Part shown: positions 1-9,570 of the stretch, piece by piece
How positions within the stretch are numbered: the stretch's first letter is position 1
How the letters are laid out: each line of letters opens with the position of its first letter
Assembly: GCA_011050235.1 (NCBI GenBank)
Contig: DRGC01000022.1
Location: 1 to 64,000 of the forward strand
Source: Phycisphaerae bacterium
GTDB lineage: Bacteria; Planctomycetota; Phycisphaerae; SM23-33
DNA length: 64,000 nucleotides
Reading direction: 5' to 3'
Program-made: the position numbers and the translations under genes
The notes under the pieces: model-generated
What the model saw: only the letters and a program-made list of their open reading frames with translations
Told to the model about the DNA's origin: nothing
Databases searched by the model: none

Positions 1-3000
1 CATCAAGACCGCCGATGGGCCGAGCGAATCGTGGACGGCCCGCACCTACACCCAGGCCGGCGGTGGCTCGGCGACGGCCCCCTGGGACGAGCATTTCCAG
101 GGGCGTCGGCGCCTGGTGCGCGTCGCCGATTGTCAGGTCGTCGCCGTCGGGCCCGTCCGGGCCGTGATCGACCTGCACTACGACGACGTCCATTTCGAGA
201 GCAACAACGACGTGCGGCGGCGGCTGATCGTTTACTCCGACTCGCCGCTGATTGAGAAGGTCTCCACCAGCGTGTTGGGCGAGAACACGATCCTCCTGGC
301 CACACTCGTCGGCAAGCTGGGCGAATTGACGCTGGCCGAGGGGACCGTCTGCGGCTTGGGCCGCTCGCTGGCCATCACCTACCCCCGGTCCGTCGCGGCC
401 CGGCCCGACCGGCCGCGCGACCACGAACTGGGCTTCTATAAGAGCCCCTGGCCCGCGCCGCGCGATCTGCTGGGCCGGATCGACGGGGTCACCTGGGGAG
501 CAGTCTGGAACAGCGATTCCAAACTCGGCAAGGGCGAGATCGCCTGCGCCGACGACGTCGCCGACTTCGTGTTCAGTTGGGAGCAGGGCGCGTTTCATCC
601 CGGCGGCTCGCCCGCCTACCATGCGGCGCATCCGGCGACCGACCGGGTGCTGGCGGACTTTGAGTTTCTCTGCACGGCCAACCGGACGTTCCGCCACTAC
701 GCGGTGATGCTGGATCTATCCGCCGACGGCGACGCGGGCGCCCTGATGGACCGGCTGACCAAAGCCATCGCCAACCCGATCTCGGTGACCGTGGACGTCG
801 AAGAGCTCTGCGACGACACCAGCGCGTTGATCGTCGCGCCGTCACAGATCATTTGCGATCTGTCGGCCGGGGCGCACGAGTTCGACGTCGCCCTGCCGCC
901 GGACAAGGCCCCCGACAGCATGGCCCTGTCGGCCACCGGTGAGCTGGACGGGCTTCTCGAACTGCCCGACCTCACCGGCCCGCTGGTCCCGGGCGAGCGA
1001 TGCCTGATCAACGTTCACGACCCCGACGCCGTGCCCGCCGGCGTGCATACAGGCACGGTCGAGCTGACCGTCAACAATCAGCGGACGCTGTCGGTGCCGG
1101 TGACGCTGCTCAAGGCCGACCGTCCGCCGCACGGTGAGATTCGCTACGGGCCCGTGCTGCCGACGGCGTTGGATGCGATCCGCATCGACGTTCGGGCCCA
1201 CGCCGACACGTGGCTGACGCACGTGGCGCTGGACTGGTGGTGCGACGGGCAGCGGTTCACGCAGACCCACACCGTCCCCCCCCACCAAAGCGAAGCCGAG
1301 GCGTCGTTCGAGATCCCGCCCCAACGCCCGGGGGAAGACGTGCGTTACACGATCACCGTCGGCGACGTGCACGGCAAGACGGCCGGGCTGCACCAGACAC
1401 TGACCATCGTGGACGCCGTGCTGGACTGCCCGCCGCAGGTCTATGCCGACGACGATCTCACGGTCGCGGCCGAGCTGACCAACACATGGGCGGGGCCGAT
1501 GACGGCCCACATTCGACTGGTCATCGACGAGCAGGAGATCGCAAGCGAAACGGTGACGATCGAGCCGGGCCAAACAGGCCGCGTTACCGGTCGCCGGCCG
1601 GCCGGGGCCGCCGGGAAGCGGGATGTCCACGCGCTGATCGAGCTGGACGGGCGGTTGGCTGTGCTGATGCGGGCGGTAACGGTCGTCGATCGCCCCGACC
1701 TGCCGCACGAGGATTTCGTCTCGCTGCTGGCCCGGCCGGACAAGCGCACGCTGCACGGCAACCTGGTCCGCTACTGGGGCGGACAGATGTGCCCGGAGTA
1801 CGCCCTGACTGAGCCGGAGACGCTCGGCCTGACGCACCCGTGGTTCTACGACGGCACGTGCTACGGCAGCGACGCCGACCACAACTGGGAGTTCTGGCGA
1901 AACGAGGCCGTCGCCCACGGTATCATCCGCGACCGCGACACGGGCGAGCTTGCGATCTATCCGCCCGTCGACCGCGTCGACTGGCAGCCGGGCCGGATGG
2001 ACTGCCACTATGCGATCGACGGCCTGGCGATCCGGGAGACCAAGTTCATCAACAGCGCCGACGCCGTCGGCGACGTGATCCGCCTGGAAAATACCACCGA
2101 TCAGACAAGACGGCTGACACTGCTGTTCAAGGGCAAAGGCCGCGGCATGAGCGAGGCCGGCTACGACCCGCAGCGCCGCGCCGTCGTGATCGACGAGCAC
2201 GCCTACGCCTACACGGGCCTCAAGAAGATCCTGACCGCCTCCCAGCCGATGGATTGCTGGGCGCTGGAGACCGATGAAGCCGCCATCGACGCCCGCATCC
2301 GCTCGGGCGAGATCGGCCAGAGCGGCCAGACCGGCGAGATGCTCTACGGCAACCCCGTGTGGTACGTGTTCGGCTTCGACATCGAACTGGCCCCCGGCGA
2401 GTCGACCGAGTTGGTGTTGGCGCTGGCCTTCGACCGCGACCTCGACGAAGGCTGTCACAAACTCTACGACCTGATCGCCTCGCCGCAGAGGCACCTCGAG
2501 GCGGTGCGGTTCCAGTGGAACTATTGGTTCAACTACGACGTGCCTCGCTTCGACTGCAGCGACCCGGCCTGGCGAGAGCTGTACTACTACCTGTATTTCT
2601 GCTACCGGGCGAACCTGCTGGATGTCGGCGAGGGCTTCCACGCCGCCCCCTGCGTCGCGCCGACGGCGATCACCAACGTCCACACGCAGTCCGGCTGGGA
2701 CTGCGCGTTTGGCGTGTGGATCGGCCAATGGCTGGCCGACCCGCAGGTCTACACCTACGGCAACCTGACCAACTGGGCGTTGGTCCAGGAGCCGTGCGGC
2801 TTTCTGCCGGAATATTTCGGCAAGGCGTCGCACGCCACGTGGGCCGGCGGGTCGATGTCGCTGCTGGCCGAATCGCTGTACGACCTGCACAAGCACACCG
2901 GCGACGCCGACCTGGTCAAGCAATCGTTCGAGACGTTCGCCGGGTTCGAAGCGTGGCAGGCGTGCGAGATCGATTTCAGCCCGTACTGGACGTTCTACCA

Positions 3001-3967
3001 CAACAACGTGCCCGATTGGCGCGACCGCAAGGCGCTGGCCGAGAAAGGCGAGCCATGGACGGCCGAGACGCTCGATTACTACCGGCGCCTGGCCTCCCTG
3101 GCCGAGGTCGCCGGCGACGAGGATCGACGCGACCACTTCGACCGCAAGGCGACCTTGTGCGAGCGGCGCCTGCGTGAGGCGTATGACGCCGACCCCACGG
3201 GCGGCATCGCGCCGGGCATCGCCGCTGACCGAATGCCGACGAACCACGGCATGCATCTCTACGAAAACCATACGCTCGTGCCGCCTGAGCCGATCGAACG
3301 CTTCCTGGACGTCCTGACCGACCCGCGGCAGATGTGGACGACGCTGCCCATGCCCCAGCAATCGCTCGCCCACCCCCGCCCGGGCGACATCCGGGATGTC
3401 GGCACGTCGGTGACGGTGGATTACTTCATCACCGAGGGGTTGTTCCGCGCCGGGATCGACGCGCCGGCGATGGAGATCGTCACGCGGCTGATCGAGGCGA
3501 GCTTCATGGACGCTGACGGCCGACGTGTGCCGATCGCGCCGGAATACTGGGACCAGCGCGCCGAGCCGTGGGGGTCGATCGAATACGCCTGGAACGGCCT
3601 GATCAACAACTTCCTTCTGGCGCGCATCTGCGGCCTGCTGCCCGACGTCCCGAGCGACACTCTGACGATCCAGCCGCACGTGCCCGAGCATCTCGACAGC
3701 GTCTCCGCCGTTATCCCCCTGGCCGGCGGGTGGACGCACGTGGCCCACCGGATCGACCGCGACCACAAGACCACCATCACCACCGCCGTCAAAGATGCCG
3801 CACTGAAGACCGTCGAACTTCGCTACAAAATCCCCTCCGGCTGCAAGCTCTCATCGGCCAAACTCGACGGCAAGAAACTCGACGTCACCCCCGACGGCGC
3901 CTTCGTCGTCATGACCGTCGAAGGCAAGAAGACCTTCAACGTCGAGGTCCGTTTCGAGAAGGCCTAG
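1..3967 (+). CDS. Large (alpha/alpha)6-toroid glycoside hydrolase, 5' end outside window
   Basis: The reading frame is open from the left edge, so the true start lies upstream and at least 1,321 codons are present. The first half is rich in beta-sandwich-like sequence. The second half resembles the six-hairpin toroid of GH63/GH78/trehalase-like enzymes: QSGWDCAFGVWIGQW at about 2683-2727, GKASHATWAGGSMSLLAESL at about 2821-2880, and YAWNGLINNFLLARICGLLP near 3583-3642. The Asp of the WD pair is the kind of residue that serves as general acid in these clans, but I cannot assign a CAZy family. The C-terminus is a small beta domain (LDGKKLDV). It probably removes terminal sugars from a plant or algal polysaccharide. 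The presence of a signal peptide cannot be judged because the N-terminus is missing. Fold class is fairly sure, substrate unknown. Confidence 0.8.
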   Translation, partial: IKTADGPSESWTARTYTQAGGGSATAPWDEHFQGRRRLVRVADCQVVAVGPVRAVIDLHYDDVHFESNNDVRRRLIVYSDSPLIEKVSTSVLGENTILLATLVGKLGELTLAEGTVCGLGRSLAITYPRSVAARPDRPRDHELGFYKSPWPAPRDLLGRIDGVTWGAVWNSDSKLGKGEIACADDVADFVFSWEQGAFHPGGSPAYHAAHPATDRVLADFEFLCTANRTFRHYAVMLDLSADGDAGALMDRLTKAIANPISVTVDVEELCDDTSALIVAPSQIICDLSAGAHEFDVALPPDKAPDSMALSATGELDGLLELPDLTGPLVPGERCLINVHDPDAVPAGVHTGTVELTVNNQRTLSVPVTLLKADRPPHGEIRYGPVLPTALDAIRIDVRAHADTWLTHVALDWWCDGQRFTQTHTVPPHQSEAEASFEIPPQRPGEDVRYTITVGDVHGKTAGLHQTLTIVDAVLDCPPQVYADDDLTVAAELTNTWAGPMTAHIRLVIDEQEIASETVTIEPGQTGRVTGRRPAGAAGKRDVHALIELDGRLAVLMRAVTVVDRPDLPHEDFVSLLARPDKRTLHGNLVRYWGGQMCPEYALTEPETLGLTHPWFYDGTCYGSDADHNWEFWRNEAVAHGIIRDRDTGELAIYPPVDRVDWQPGRMDCHYAIDGLAIRETKFINSADAVGDVIRLENTTDQTRRLTLLFKGKGRGMSEAGYDPQRRAVVIDEHAYAYTGLKKILTASQPMDCWALETDEAAIDARIRSGEIGQSGQTGEMLYGNPVWYVFGFDIELAPGESTELVLALAFDRDLDEGCHKLYDLIASPQRHLEAVRFQWNYWFNYDVPRFDCSDPAWRELYYYLYFCYRANLLDVGEGFHAAPCVAPTAITNVHTQSGWDCAFGVWIGQWLADPQVYTYGNLTNWALVQEPCGFLPEYFGKASHATWAGGSMSLLAESLYDLHKHTGDADLVKQSFETFAGFEAWQACEIDFSPYWTFYHNNVPDWRDRKALAEKGEPWTAETLDYYRRLASLAEVAGDEDRRDHFDRKATLCERRLREAYDADPTGGIAPGIAADRMPTNHGMHLYENHTLVPPEPIERFLDVLTDPRQMWTTLPMPQQSLAHPRPGDIRDVGTSVTVDYFITEGLFRAGIDAPAMEIVTRLIEASFMDADGRRVPIAPEYWDQRAEPWGSIEYAWNGLINNFLLARICGLLPDVPSDTLTIQPHVPEHLDSVSAVIPLAGGWTHVAHRIDRDHKTTITTAVKDAALKTVELRYKIPSGCKLSSAKLDGKKLDVTPDGAFVVMTVEGKKTFNVEVRFEKA

Positions 3968-3998
3968 ATCCACCATTGCAGCACGCGGCGTTGACGTG

Positions 3999-4625
3999 TC
4001 AGGGAGTGTCGGCGTCGGGCGTTTCGCCCTGTTTGGCCATGCGCTCGTAGTCGGCTTCGATCCACCCGTCGCGGATGTCATCGGTGGGCTCGTACTTTGC
4101 GCCGAATACGAAGCTCTCGACGCGGTCGCACTTGGCGTAGCAGGTGACGGCCGAGACGAGTCGGCCCTTCTCATAGATCGCGATCAGCAGCTTGACGATG
4201 CCCGTCTGCTCACCGCTGCGGTAGGCCGTCATCTCCGGCGTGGCCACCGGCGAGTTCGGCACGGGCAGGGCCGGCATGCCGATAACATGGGACTTGAACT
4301 CCGTGCCCAGCGCGCCGCTGGCGACCTGGGCGACCCAGTCGGCCTGATCGGCGGCATCGACCAGGCGCGCGCCCAACTCGGCGAACCGCACGCGCGACGC
4401 CAGTTGGACGTATTCCTTGTCGTAGCAGGACAGCAACGAGAAGTCGACGTAGACCTTCTTGCCGCGAATCTTGGGCGGATTGAACTTTTCCAACGCCCGA
4501 TCCACCGCGCCGGATAGCAGCAACTGCTCGATGGCCGACCGCGGCGTGTTCGTCACCGGCCGAGACGAACACCCACCTGACAACGCGATTGCGATAACAA
4601 CGAGAACACCAACATATCGATGCAT
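3999..4625 (-). CDS. DUF6655-like lipoprotein
   Basis: This 208-residue protein starts with a short lipoprotein signal (hydrophobic VGVLVVIAIALSGGC, lipobox Cys at about residue 19), so the mature protein should be anchored in a membrane and face the periplasm. The body carries the pattern TPRSAIEQLLLSGAVDRAL followed by GKKVYVD and an alternating hydrophobic strand pattern, which I recognise as similar to planctomycete DUF6655 proteins. That assignment is from memory of the family, not from a search. An AGAGG Shine-Dalgarno sits 6 bases before the ATG. It is convergent with the upstream hydrolase and stands alone in the 4.0-4.8 kb gap before the HEAT genes. Function unknown. Confidence 0.75.
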   Translation of the reverse strand: MHRYVGVLVVIAIALSGGCSSRPVTNTPRSAIEQLLLSGAVDRALEKFNPPKIRGKKVYVDFSLLSCYDKEYVQLASRVRFAELGARLVDAADQADWVAQVASGALGTEFKSHVIGMPALPVPNSPVATPEMTAYRSGEQTGIVKLLIAIYEKGRLVSAVTCYAKCDRVESFVFGAKYEPTDDIRDGWIEADYERMAKQGETPDADTP

Positions 4626-4781
4626 AACGACCTCTCACTTCGCTTCAAGATAATCCTCCGCTGGCCCTGCAGCTGAGGGGAAGCCATTCTCGCGATAACC
4701 GGACGATTTTCAACCCATCCCCAGCCAGGGCGCCGCCGGCCAGATGTGGAGCAATCGGTCATGCTGCATCCTCTTAGTGTG

Positions 4782-7118
4782 CTAGTCAGCATTGCCCGCG
4801 TTGCGGATGCGGTTCAGGGCCAACCGGGCGGGGTGGTTCAAGTGATCGTTGGCGTTGCGCGCGATGTCCTGAAGCGTCGCGACGATCGTTGACCGGGTCG
4901 GCCCGGAGGTATCCGCCCGTCGGCCGAGTTCCCCGAGAAGTTCCACAGTCAGACCGAAGGGCATCGTCAGTGTCACCGGGGTGACGATCTGCAGCAGGCG
5001 CTCCAGGCCGCGGTCGGATGGATCCAGGCAGGCCAGAGCGTAGGAGGCCCAGGCGTGGGCAACCGCGTCATCGCCAGCCAAGACGGCATCAATCGTTGGG
5101 CGGAGGCGTTGGGCTGGATCGGGCATGTGGTCGGTCCCGGCCGTTGTCAGCGCAGCCGCACATGCCGCACGGACGGACTCACGAGAGTCCTCGGCCATGC
5201 GGTCTGTCAGTGCGGCGATTGTGGCCGGTGCGGCGCTGATGTGGCCCAACGCGAATGCGGCGGCGGCGCGCGCCTCGGTCTTGCCGTTCGCGAGAAGGTC
5301 GATCATCGCTTCCGTTGCGTCCTTGGCGGCCGGCCCCAGGTAGCTGAGGGCGTTGGCGAGGTAGGTCTTGCGGCGCTGGGGTTCCTGAAGGCGTTCGATG
5401 AGGATCGGCACGACATTGGCGGCGGCATCACCGATCTTTCCCAGTGCGATCGTGGCGCCGCCTTCGACGAACTCGACCTTGTTCTCGACCGCTTCCATCA
5501 GGGCCGGCACGGCCTGCTCGGCCAGGGCGCCCATCGTTCCAAGGGCCTCGGCTGCGGCCTCGCGGGCGAACAGCGCGAAATTGTCATCGGGGTCCGGTCC
5601 AGCCCGATCATCGCAGAGAGATTCGATCAGCGCCGGGATGGCGTCTACAGCGTCCGGGCCGAACGCCTCCAGAGCGCGGGCAGCGCCCCAACGAGTATCC
5701 GGGTCTTCGTCCTGCAGGCAGGCGATGAACTTGGCGACCACCTGAGGTGTCCCCCGGCAACACCGGGCGACCCCTGTCATGGCGATCGTGCGTATCCACT
5801 CGTCCTCATCATCCATGGCCGTCAGCAGCGCCGCCTGGGTATGCGGCGAGTCGGGCGCGATATTGGCCAGAGCCAGCAGGGCAGCGGACGGGCGTCCGAC
5901 CTGGGGGTCTCTGCGCTGGATAATGTCGAGGAGCTTGGTCGTGGCGGGCGCCGATGCGGGCCCGATCGCGTCCAAGGCCGTGATTACGTCAGAAGGCGAG
6001 CCGTTCTCGCGATCATCGAGGGCTTCGATGAGGGCGTCGACGGCATCGGCGGCCGCCGGGCCGATCCGCATGAGGGTGAAAACGGTTTCGCTGCGGATGG
6101 TGGGCTCCTTGTCCTGCAGCAGGTCGATGAGCTTCCCGACGGCCGGCGCCGCGTCGCCCTTGAGGCGGGACAAGCGCTCGAGGGTCCACCAGCGCGTGTG
6201 CTCATCATCACTGGAGAGCTCTTTGATCAGAGCGGGCAGATCGGCCTTCGTCGGCCACGGGGCCAGGAGAGTGTCATGGTCGGGCAGCAGCGCGCCCAAG
6301 AGCTTGGCGGCGCTTGGCCCCCATGGCCGGGGACCGGGGAACGAGAAAACCATGTTGCACCCGCCGCTTTCAACATGATCAATGATCCATTCAACACTAT
6401 CGGCATATCGTTGCCGGACGGCATCCTGGTCGGCCGGCGGAAGCTCCGAGGTCCCCAATTCGACGGCGGCCATTTGCACGTCGATGCCGCGAAGGAACCA
6501 CATGCCCCGCGATTCGGCCAACTCACAGGCCTTGGCGTAGAGCAATTGCTTGTCGTCGGAAATACGGCCCCGGGCGATTAACGCTTCGGTGGCCACAAAG
6601 CCGTCGTCGGTCAAAAGCTCGTCATGGATCTTCCGCAGATCGTGACCGGCCTCGGCCCACAACGAGGTGCTGACGTTGTTGAAGTCGTGTTGGGCGAAGA
6701 TCTCGGCCAACAGACGCCCACAGGTGATGGTTTCGTCGGTGTTGAAGATGCTGGGTTGGACCTCGCAGGTGTCGCCCTGACATGGCGGCGTGGGCAGCAG
6801 GTTGTGAGCATTCATGAAAAGACCGATCTCCATGTCGTCGAGCGTGGGGATCGGCTCCCCTCCAGGAAGGCCGGAGAACCGCGTTCGCCAGCGCGCCAGT
6901 TCGTCCGACGATATAACAGCCAGCGCCGGCGCCGGCGCTTCGCCTCGTTCGACCGTTCTCAAGGCCGCCCAGAGCACGCCCTCCGGCATGGCGACCCATG
7001 AGCCGCTACGGTAGGACAGCATCAGACCCTCAGAAACCAGCGCCATCGCGTCGGGCGTGATGTTCGCAAACAACGGTCGGTCCATCACCCGCAAGTCCGG
7101 ATGAATCAGTTGTGTCAT
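4782..7118 (-). CDS. HEAT-repeat protein, second of tandem pair
   Basis: The 778-residue product has an N-terminal domain (about 1-285) and a long C-terminal array of HEAT/PBS-lyase-like repeats (from about 290 to the end; repeated pattern of VPxLIExL, IRxxAxxALxxIG). The N-terminal part has HPDLRVMDRPLFANITPD at its start, LPTPPCQGDTCEVQPSIF with Cys113 and Cys118, and FSFPGPRPWGPSAAKLLG before the repeats. I do not recognise that domain. An in-frame ATG also exists at 7133, overlapping the previous stop as ATGA, but AAGGAG lies 6 bases before the ATG at 7118, so I take 7118. It follows its paralog by 11 bases and must be co-transcribed with it. HEAT solenoids usually mediate protein binding. 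No catalytic motif is visible. Confidence 0.85.
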   Translation of the reverse strand: MTQLIHPDLRVMDRPLFANITPDAMALVSEGLMLSYRSGSWVAMPEGVLWAALRTVERGEAPAPALAVISSDELARWRTRFSGLPGGEPIPTLDDMEIGLFMNAHNLLPTPPCQGDTCEVQPSIFNTDETITCGRLLAEIFAQHDFNNVSTSLWAEAGHDLRKIHDELLTDDGFVATEALIARGRISDDKQLLYAKACELAESRGMWFLRGIDVQMAAVELGTSELPPADQDAVRQRYADSVEWIIDHVESGGCNMVFSFPGPRPWGPSAAKLLGALLPDHDTLLAPWPTKADLPALIKELSSDDEHTRWWTLERLSRLKGDAAPAVGKLIDLLQDKEPTIRSETVFTLMRIGPAAADAVDALIEALDDRENGSPSDVITALDAIGPASAPATTKLLDIIQRRDPQVGRPSAALLALANIAPDSPHTQAALLTAMDDEDEWIRTIAMTGVARCCRGTPQVVAKFIACLQDEDPDTRWGAARALEAFGPDAVDAIPALIESLCDDRAGPDPDDNFALFAREAAAEALGTMGALAEQAVPALMEAVENKVEFVEGGATIALGKIGDAAANVVPILIERLQEPQRRKTYLANALSYLGPAAKDATEAMIDLLANGKTEARAAAAFALGHISAAPATIAALTDRMAEDSRESVRAACAAALTTAGTDHMPDPAQRLRPTIDAVLAGDDAVAHAWASYALACLDPSDRGLERLLQIVTPVTLTMPFGLTVELLGELGRRADTSGPTRSTIVATLQDIARNANDHLNHPARLALNRIRNAGNAD

Positions 7119-7129
7119 AGTTGGCTCCT

Positions 7130-9433
7130 TCATCGTTCGGTCATCTGCTCGGCGGCTGTGCGGATGTGGTTCAAAGCAGAACGGGCGCTTTCTTGCAGAC
7201 GAAAGTCCGGGCGTTTGGTTGCTTGGACCAGGGCGGGCTCGGCCGCTCGGGCCGGCGGGCCTAAGTCGCCGAGCAATTCGGCGGCGAGCGATACGGATGA
7301 TGCGGCGGGATCCTCGCCCTGAAGCAGTTCGGTGAGAATGCCGACCCCTTCGTCAATCCGCCCGAGGCGGGCCAGACCGAACGCCCCCAAGGCGCGCCAC
7401 AACGCATACTCATCCTGGGCCGCTTGTTCGAGGATCGGTATGACCGTCTCCGCCAGGTCGGGGATGCTCTCCGGGCCGATCTCCGCCAGTGCGATCGCGG
7501 CGTGAAGGCGGACCTCGGGATCCTTGTCGTGAGCCAGTGTGTCGGCAATGACCTCCAGGCCCGCCGGCGCGCGAGAGATCCGTCCGATGGCGAGAACGGC
7601 TCCGGCGCGTTCGATGTCCTTGCCGCCGGCCAGCAGCTTCAGCAAGGCCGGCAGCGCCGAATCCGCCAAAGGGCCCATGCGGCCGAGGGCTTCGGCGGCA
7701 ATGTCATGACGGACGTTGGGATCGGTTAGCTTCTCAATCAGGTGAGGGATCGCGTCCTTGGCGATCGGACCCATCTCGCCCAGAGCGAGGGCGGACGAGC
7801 CGGCGACGGCGCTGTTGCCGTCCAGGGCCGCGATCAGCGCCGGAATGGCCGCTGCGGCGGGCGGGCCTATCTTGCCCAGCGCGCCGGCTGCCATCCAGCG
7901 TGGATACGCGTCCGACGGCTCGGTTTCGCCCTCCTGGTTGGTCAGCACCTTGACCAGCGCGGGCGTGGCCTCCTTGGCCGCCGGTCCATAGAACGCCACC
8001 GCGCCTGCGGCCGCGGCGGCGAGCAGTCGATCCTCGCCACCCAGGATGCCAATCAGCTTGGGCATCGCCTCGACGGGCAAGGGGTCGCAGTGTCCCAGCG
8101 CCGACATGGCGTACCGTTGGATCGGTTCGTTGGTCTCATCGAGCGCGGCGAGAACGGCGGCGCGCGTGGCGGGAGCGTCCGGGGCGACTCCGGCCAGGGC
8201 GCTCAGGGCTTGGGCCCGTTTGCCAGGTGCGGCATCACCGTCCTGCCAGATGGCCGTCAACTTCGGTGCCGCCGCTGTTGCTGCGGCTGCGAGCGATCTC
8301 ACGGTGTCGATGGCAGCCAGGGCGGCTTCGAGGTCGTCACCGTCCATGGCCGCAATGAGTTCGTCGAGAACCCCTCCGGCGGCCGGGCCGATGTGCCTGA
8401 GAGCCTGGGCAGCCTGGCGGCGAACGACCTCGTCCTCATCAGTCAGCGCCCCCGCCAACGAGCCGACCGCCGGGGCCGCATCGGCCCGGAGTCGCGCCAG
8501 GCGAACGATGGCCCACCATCGCTGATCGCTGTCGTCGTCGCTGAGTTGCTCGATGAGTTGCGGTATGTCCTTCTTGGTCGGCCAGGGCGCCAGGATGGAC
8601 GGATCGGCAAGACCCACGCCCAACAGCTCCGCCGCGCTGGGCCCCCAGGGCTTTGGGCCGGGGAAAGAGAAGACGCCCGAGCATCCGCCGGAGTTCAACA
8701 GGTCGATCACGGCCTGGACTCGCTGTTGGTACTGTTGGCGGACAGCGTCCTGCTGGGGCGGGGAAAGCGTGCTGATCCCCAACTCGATGGCGGCCATATG
8801 CACATCGACACTGCGCAGAAACCACATGCCCCTCGCCTCGCCCAGTTCACATGCCCTTGCGTAAACCGCCCGCTTGTCGTCGGGAATCGTCCCGCGGGCG
8901 TTCAGCGCGTCGGTCGCCACAAAGCCATCATTGGTCAGAAGCGCTTCATGGATCTTTCGAACGTCATGGCCGGCTTCTAGCCACGGGCTGTTGGCGGCGG
9001 TCATGAAATCAAACTCAGCCATGATCTCGGCCATGACTTTGCCGACAGTGACGGTGTCTTCGTCGATAAACACACTGGGTCTGACCTCGCAGGTATCGCC
9101 GCCACAGGGCGGGGTAGGCAGCAGATGCGGGTTGGCCACTTCGTGGCTTTCCACGGACTCGATCGTCAGGTCATCGTCGCCAGAGCCCGAAAAGCCAAGC
9201 ACGCTGCGCTCGACGTCGCGCGAGGCAATGACCGCCAGCGCCGGGCAGTCGGCCTCGCCACGCTCGACGGCGCGAAGGGCCGCCCACAGAACGCCGCCGG
9301 GCATCCCCCCAGCTCCGGTCCGGTACTCCAGCGCCAGTCCCTCGGCGATCAGGGCGAACACCGCCGGGGTGGCATGGGCGAACAGGGGTTTGTCCAGAAC
9401 CGGCAGATCCGGATGTACGCGTTCGACGCTCAT
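7130..9433 (-). CDS. HEAT-repeat protein, first of tandem pair
   Basis: This 767-residue paralog of the downstream gene has the same architecture. The N-terminal domain opens with VHPDLPVLDKPLFAHATP, carries LPTPPCGGDTCEVRPSVF with the same paired Cys, and ends with FSFPGPKPWGPSAAELLG. It is followed by about 14 HEAT-like helical repeats such as AIPALIAALDGNSAVAGSSA. No signal peptide or membrane segment is visible, so it is probably cytoplasmic. GGGAG precedes the ATG by 7 bases. A promoter-like -35/-10 pair lies about 30 bases upstream. The duplication and retention of both copies in one transcript suggests they act together, perhaps as a heteromeric scaffold. That is inference; the function is unknown. 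Confidence 0.85.
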   Translation of the reverse strand: MSVERVHPDLPVLDKPLFAHATPAVFALIAEGLALEYRTGAGGMPGGVLWAALRAVERGEADCPALAVIASRDVERSVLGFSGSGDDDLTIESVESHEVANPHLLPTPPCGGDTCEVRPSVFIDEDTVTVGKVMAEIMAEFDFMTAANSPWLEAGHDVRKIHEALLTNDGFVATDALNARGTIPDDKRAVYARACELGEARGMWFLRSVDVHMAAIELGISTLSPPQQDAVRQQYQQRVQAVIDLLNSGGCSGVFSFPGPKPWGPSAAELLGVGLADPSILAPWPTKKDIPQLIEQLSDDDSDQRWWAIVRLARLRADAAPAVGSLAGALTDEDEVVRRQAAQALRHIGPAAGGVLDELIAAMDGDDLEAALAAIDTVRSLAAAATAAAPKLTAIWQDGDAAPGKRAQALSALAGVAPDAPATRAAVLAALDETNEPIQRYAMSALGHCDPLPVEAMPKLIGILGGEDRLLAAAAAGAVAFYGPAAKEATPALVKVLTNQEGETEPSDAYPRWMAAGALGKIGPPAAAAIPALIAALDGNSAVAGSSALALGEMGPIAKDAIPHLIEKLTDPNVRHDIAAEALGRMGPLADSALPALLKLLAGGKDIERAGAVLAIGRISRAPAGLEVIADTLAHDKDPEVRLHAAIALAEIGPESIPDLAETVIPILEQAAQDEYALWRALGAFGLARLGRIDEGVGILTELLQGEDPAASSVSLAAELLGDLGPPARAAEPALVQATKRPDFRLQESARSALNHIRTAAEQMTER

Positions 9434-9462
9434 GGCGAGCTCCCTTCCGTCCCCAAAGAGAC

Positions 9463-9498
9463 GGCCATTATTATCGCTTTACCAGCGGCGTAGATCAA
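9463..9498 (-). promoter_or_regulatory. Promoter of HEAT-repeat pair
   Basis: On the minus strand TTGATC (9498-9493) and GATAAT (9475-9470) are separated by 17 bases, giving a predicted transcription start near 9463, about 30 bases before the ATG at 9433. The match is to the general sigma-70 consensus only. Confidence 0.45.
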
Positions 9499-9570
9499 CG
9501 CTGGTCGGTTGCGAGTCGGCTAGAGGGAGGTTAGGATCGCGGGTCGGATCGGCATCACAGGAGATGAACA

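Noticed and set aside
842-3766. 974-codon open frame on the minus strand opposite the glycoside hydrolase
   Set aside because: It is the antisense shadow of a GC-rich gene; the translation is low-complexity Arg/Val/Gly-rich with no family resemblance, while the plus frame encodes a recognisable toroid enzyme.
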